DNA from: an uncultured Clostridia bacterium
GTDB lineage: Bacteria; Bacillota; Clostridia; Christensenellales; Aristaeellaceae
Assembly (NCBI GenBank): GCA_946615495.1
Contig: CAMOHY010000180.1
Span: 1-5,363, forward strand
Direction: 5' to 3'
Length of the DNA: 5,363 nt
The translations under genes were made by a program, and so were the position numbers. Shown here piece after piece: positions 5,080 to 5,363 of the stretch. Positions within the stretch are counted from its first letter, which is position 1; every line of letters starts with the position of its first letter. A model generated the notes under the pieces. It was not told where the DNA came from, searched no databases, and saw nothing but the letters and a program-made list of their open reading frames with translations.

Positions 5080-5363
5080 TTACAGGCCCAAATTGGCGTT
5101 GAATTCATTCCGAAGGGTTTCCTGATAATCCCCGGCGTAGGCGCCGGAAAGGAAGCGGGGCAGGCCCTCCTGCAAAAAACGCTTCCAGCTCTCGTTTTCC
5201 CGGTTCACCAGGATGGGATAATAGAGCGCGCCGTTTTTCCTTGCCGCCTGCTCGTCCCCCGGCGCGTCGCCGCACATGAGGATGCTCCCATAGCCTTTTT
5301 CGGCCAGTTTGCCAATGCAGTAGGCCTTGCTGCCCATTTCCTGGGTGCAGAGCAGGTCCACAT
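5080..5363 (-). CDS. HAD-family hydrolase, C-terminal part (5' end outside window)
   Basis: Only the last 94 or so codons are present; the reading frame continues past the right edge, so the GTG at 5359-5361 is probably an internal valine. The segment carries the last HAD motifs: a candidate motif III lysine in QEMGSKAYCIGKL, and motif IV in LMCGDAPGDEQAA with two aspartates that would hold Mg2+, followed by GALYYPILVNRENESWKRF. HAD hydrolases of this kind usually remove phosphate from sugar phosphates or related small molecules in the cytoplasm. The nucleophile motif DxD would be upstream of the window, so it cannot be checked. The gene ends 17 nt before the GH39 xylosidase and is probably in the same operon, which suggests a role with sugars. 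The substrate cannot be named. Confidence 0.8.
   Translation of the reverse strand, partial: VDLLCTQEMGSKAYCIGKLAEKGYGSILMCGDAPGDEQAARKNGALYYPILVNRENESWKRFLQEGLPRFLSGAYAGDYQETLRNEFNANLGL

Overview
The window looks like a chromosomal stretch from a fairly GC-rich member of the Clostridia (Firmicutes), possibly a gut lineage such as Christensenellales or Oscillospirales. The support is AGGAGG/AAGGAG-type ribosome binding sites, sigma-A-like promoters (TTGACA with TAAAAT), a cytoplasmic GH39 beta-xylosidase of the clostridial kind and two perfect Spo0A-box heptamers. The lineage below class level is inference.

Right-hand two thirds (1794-5363): a minus-strand operon read right to left. It begins outside the window with a HAD-family hydrolase, of which only the C-terminal part is present. 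Then come a GH39 beta-xylosidase (533 aa) with both catalytic glutamates, an unrecognised six-helix membrane protein (224 aa), and a membrane-anchored protein with a phosphodiester-glycosidase-like (NAGPA/DUF2233) C-terminal domain (324 aa). Gaps are 17 nt, 21 nt and a 4-nt ATGA overlap, so the genes are probably co-transcribed. The last two genes are visibly poorer in GC than the xylosidase. The operon ends in a 10-bp GC-rich hairpin terminator at 1632-1655.

Intergenic region 1505-1793 (289 nt): it holds four successive hairpins bounded by imperfect inverted ends (1624-1785), then a promoter for the next minus-strand gene with two inverted TGTCGAA boxes. The hairpin block could be a structured 3' UTR or a small dispersed palindromic repeat.

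Left part (1-1504): a minus-strand gene for a 157-aa single-helix membrane protein of unknown function meets, tail to tail with only 5 nt between, a plus-strand gene for a strikingly cysteine-rich beta-propeller protein (268 aa). Divergent from the propeller gene, at the left edge, lies an initiator tRNA-fMet gene with its own promoter.

The HAD-GH39 pair fits intracellular breakdown of imported xylo-oligosaccharides. How the membrane pair connects to it is not evident from sequence. There is no CRISPR array, transposase gene, phage gene or toxin-antitoxin pair in the window.
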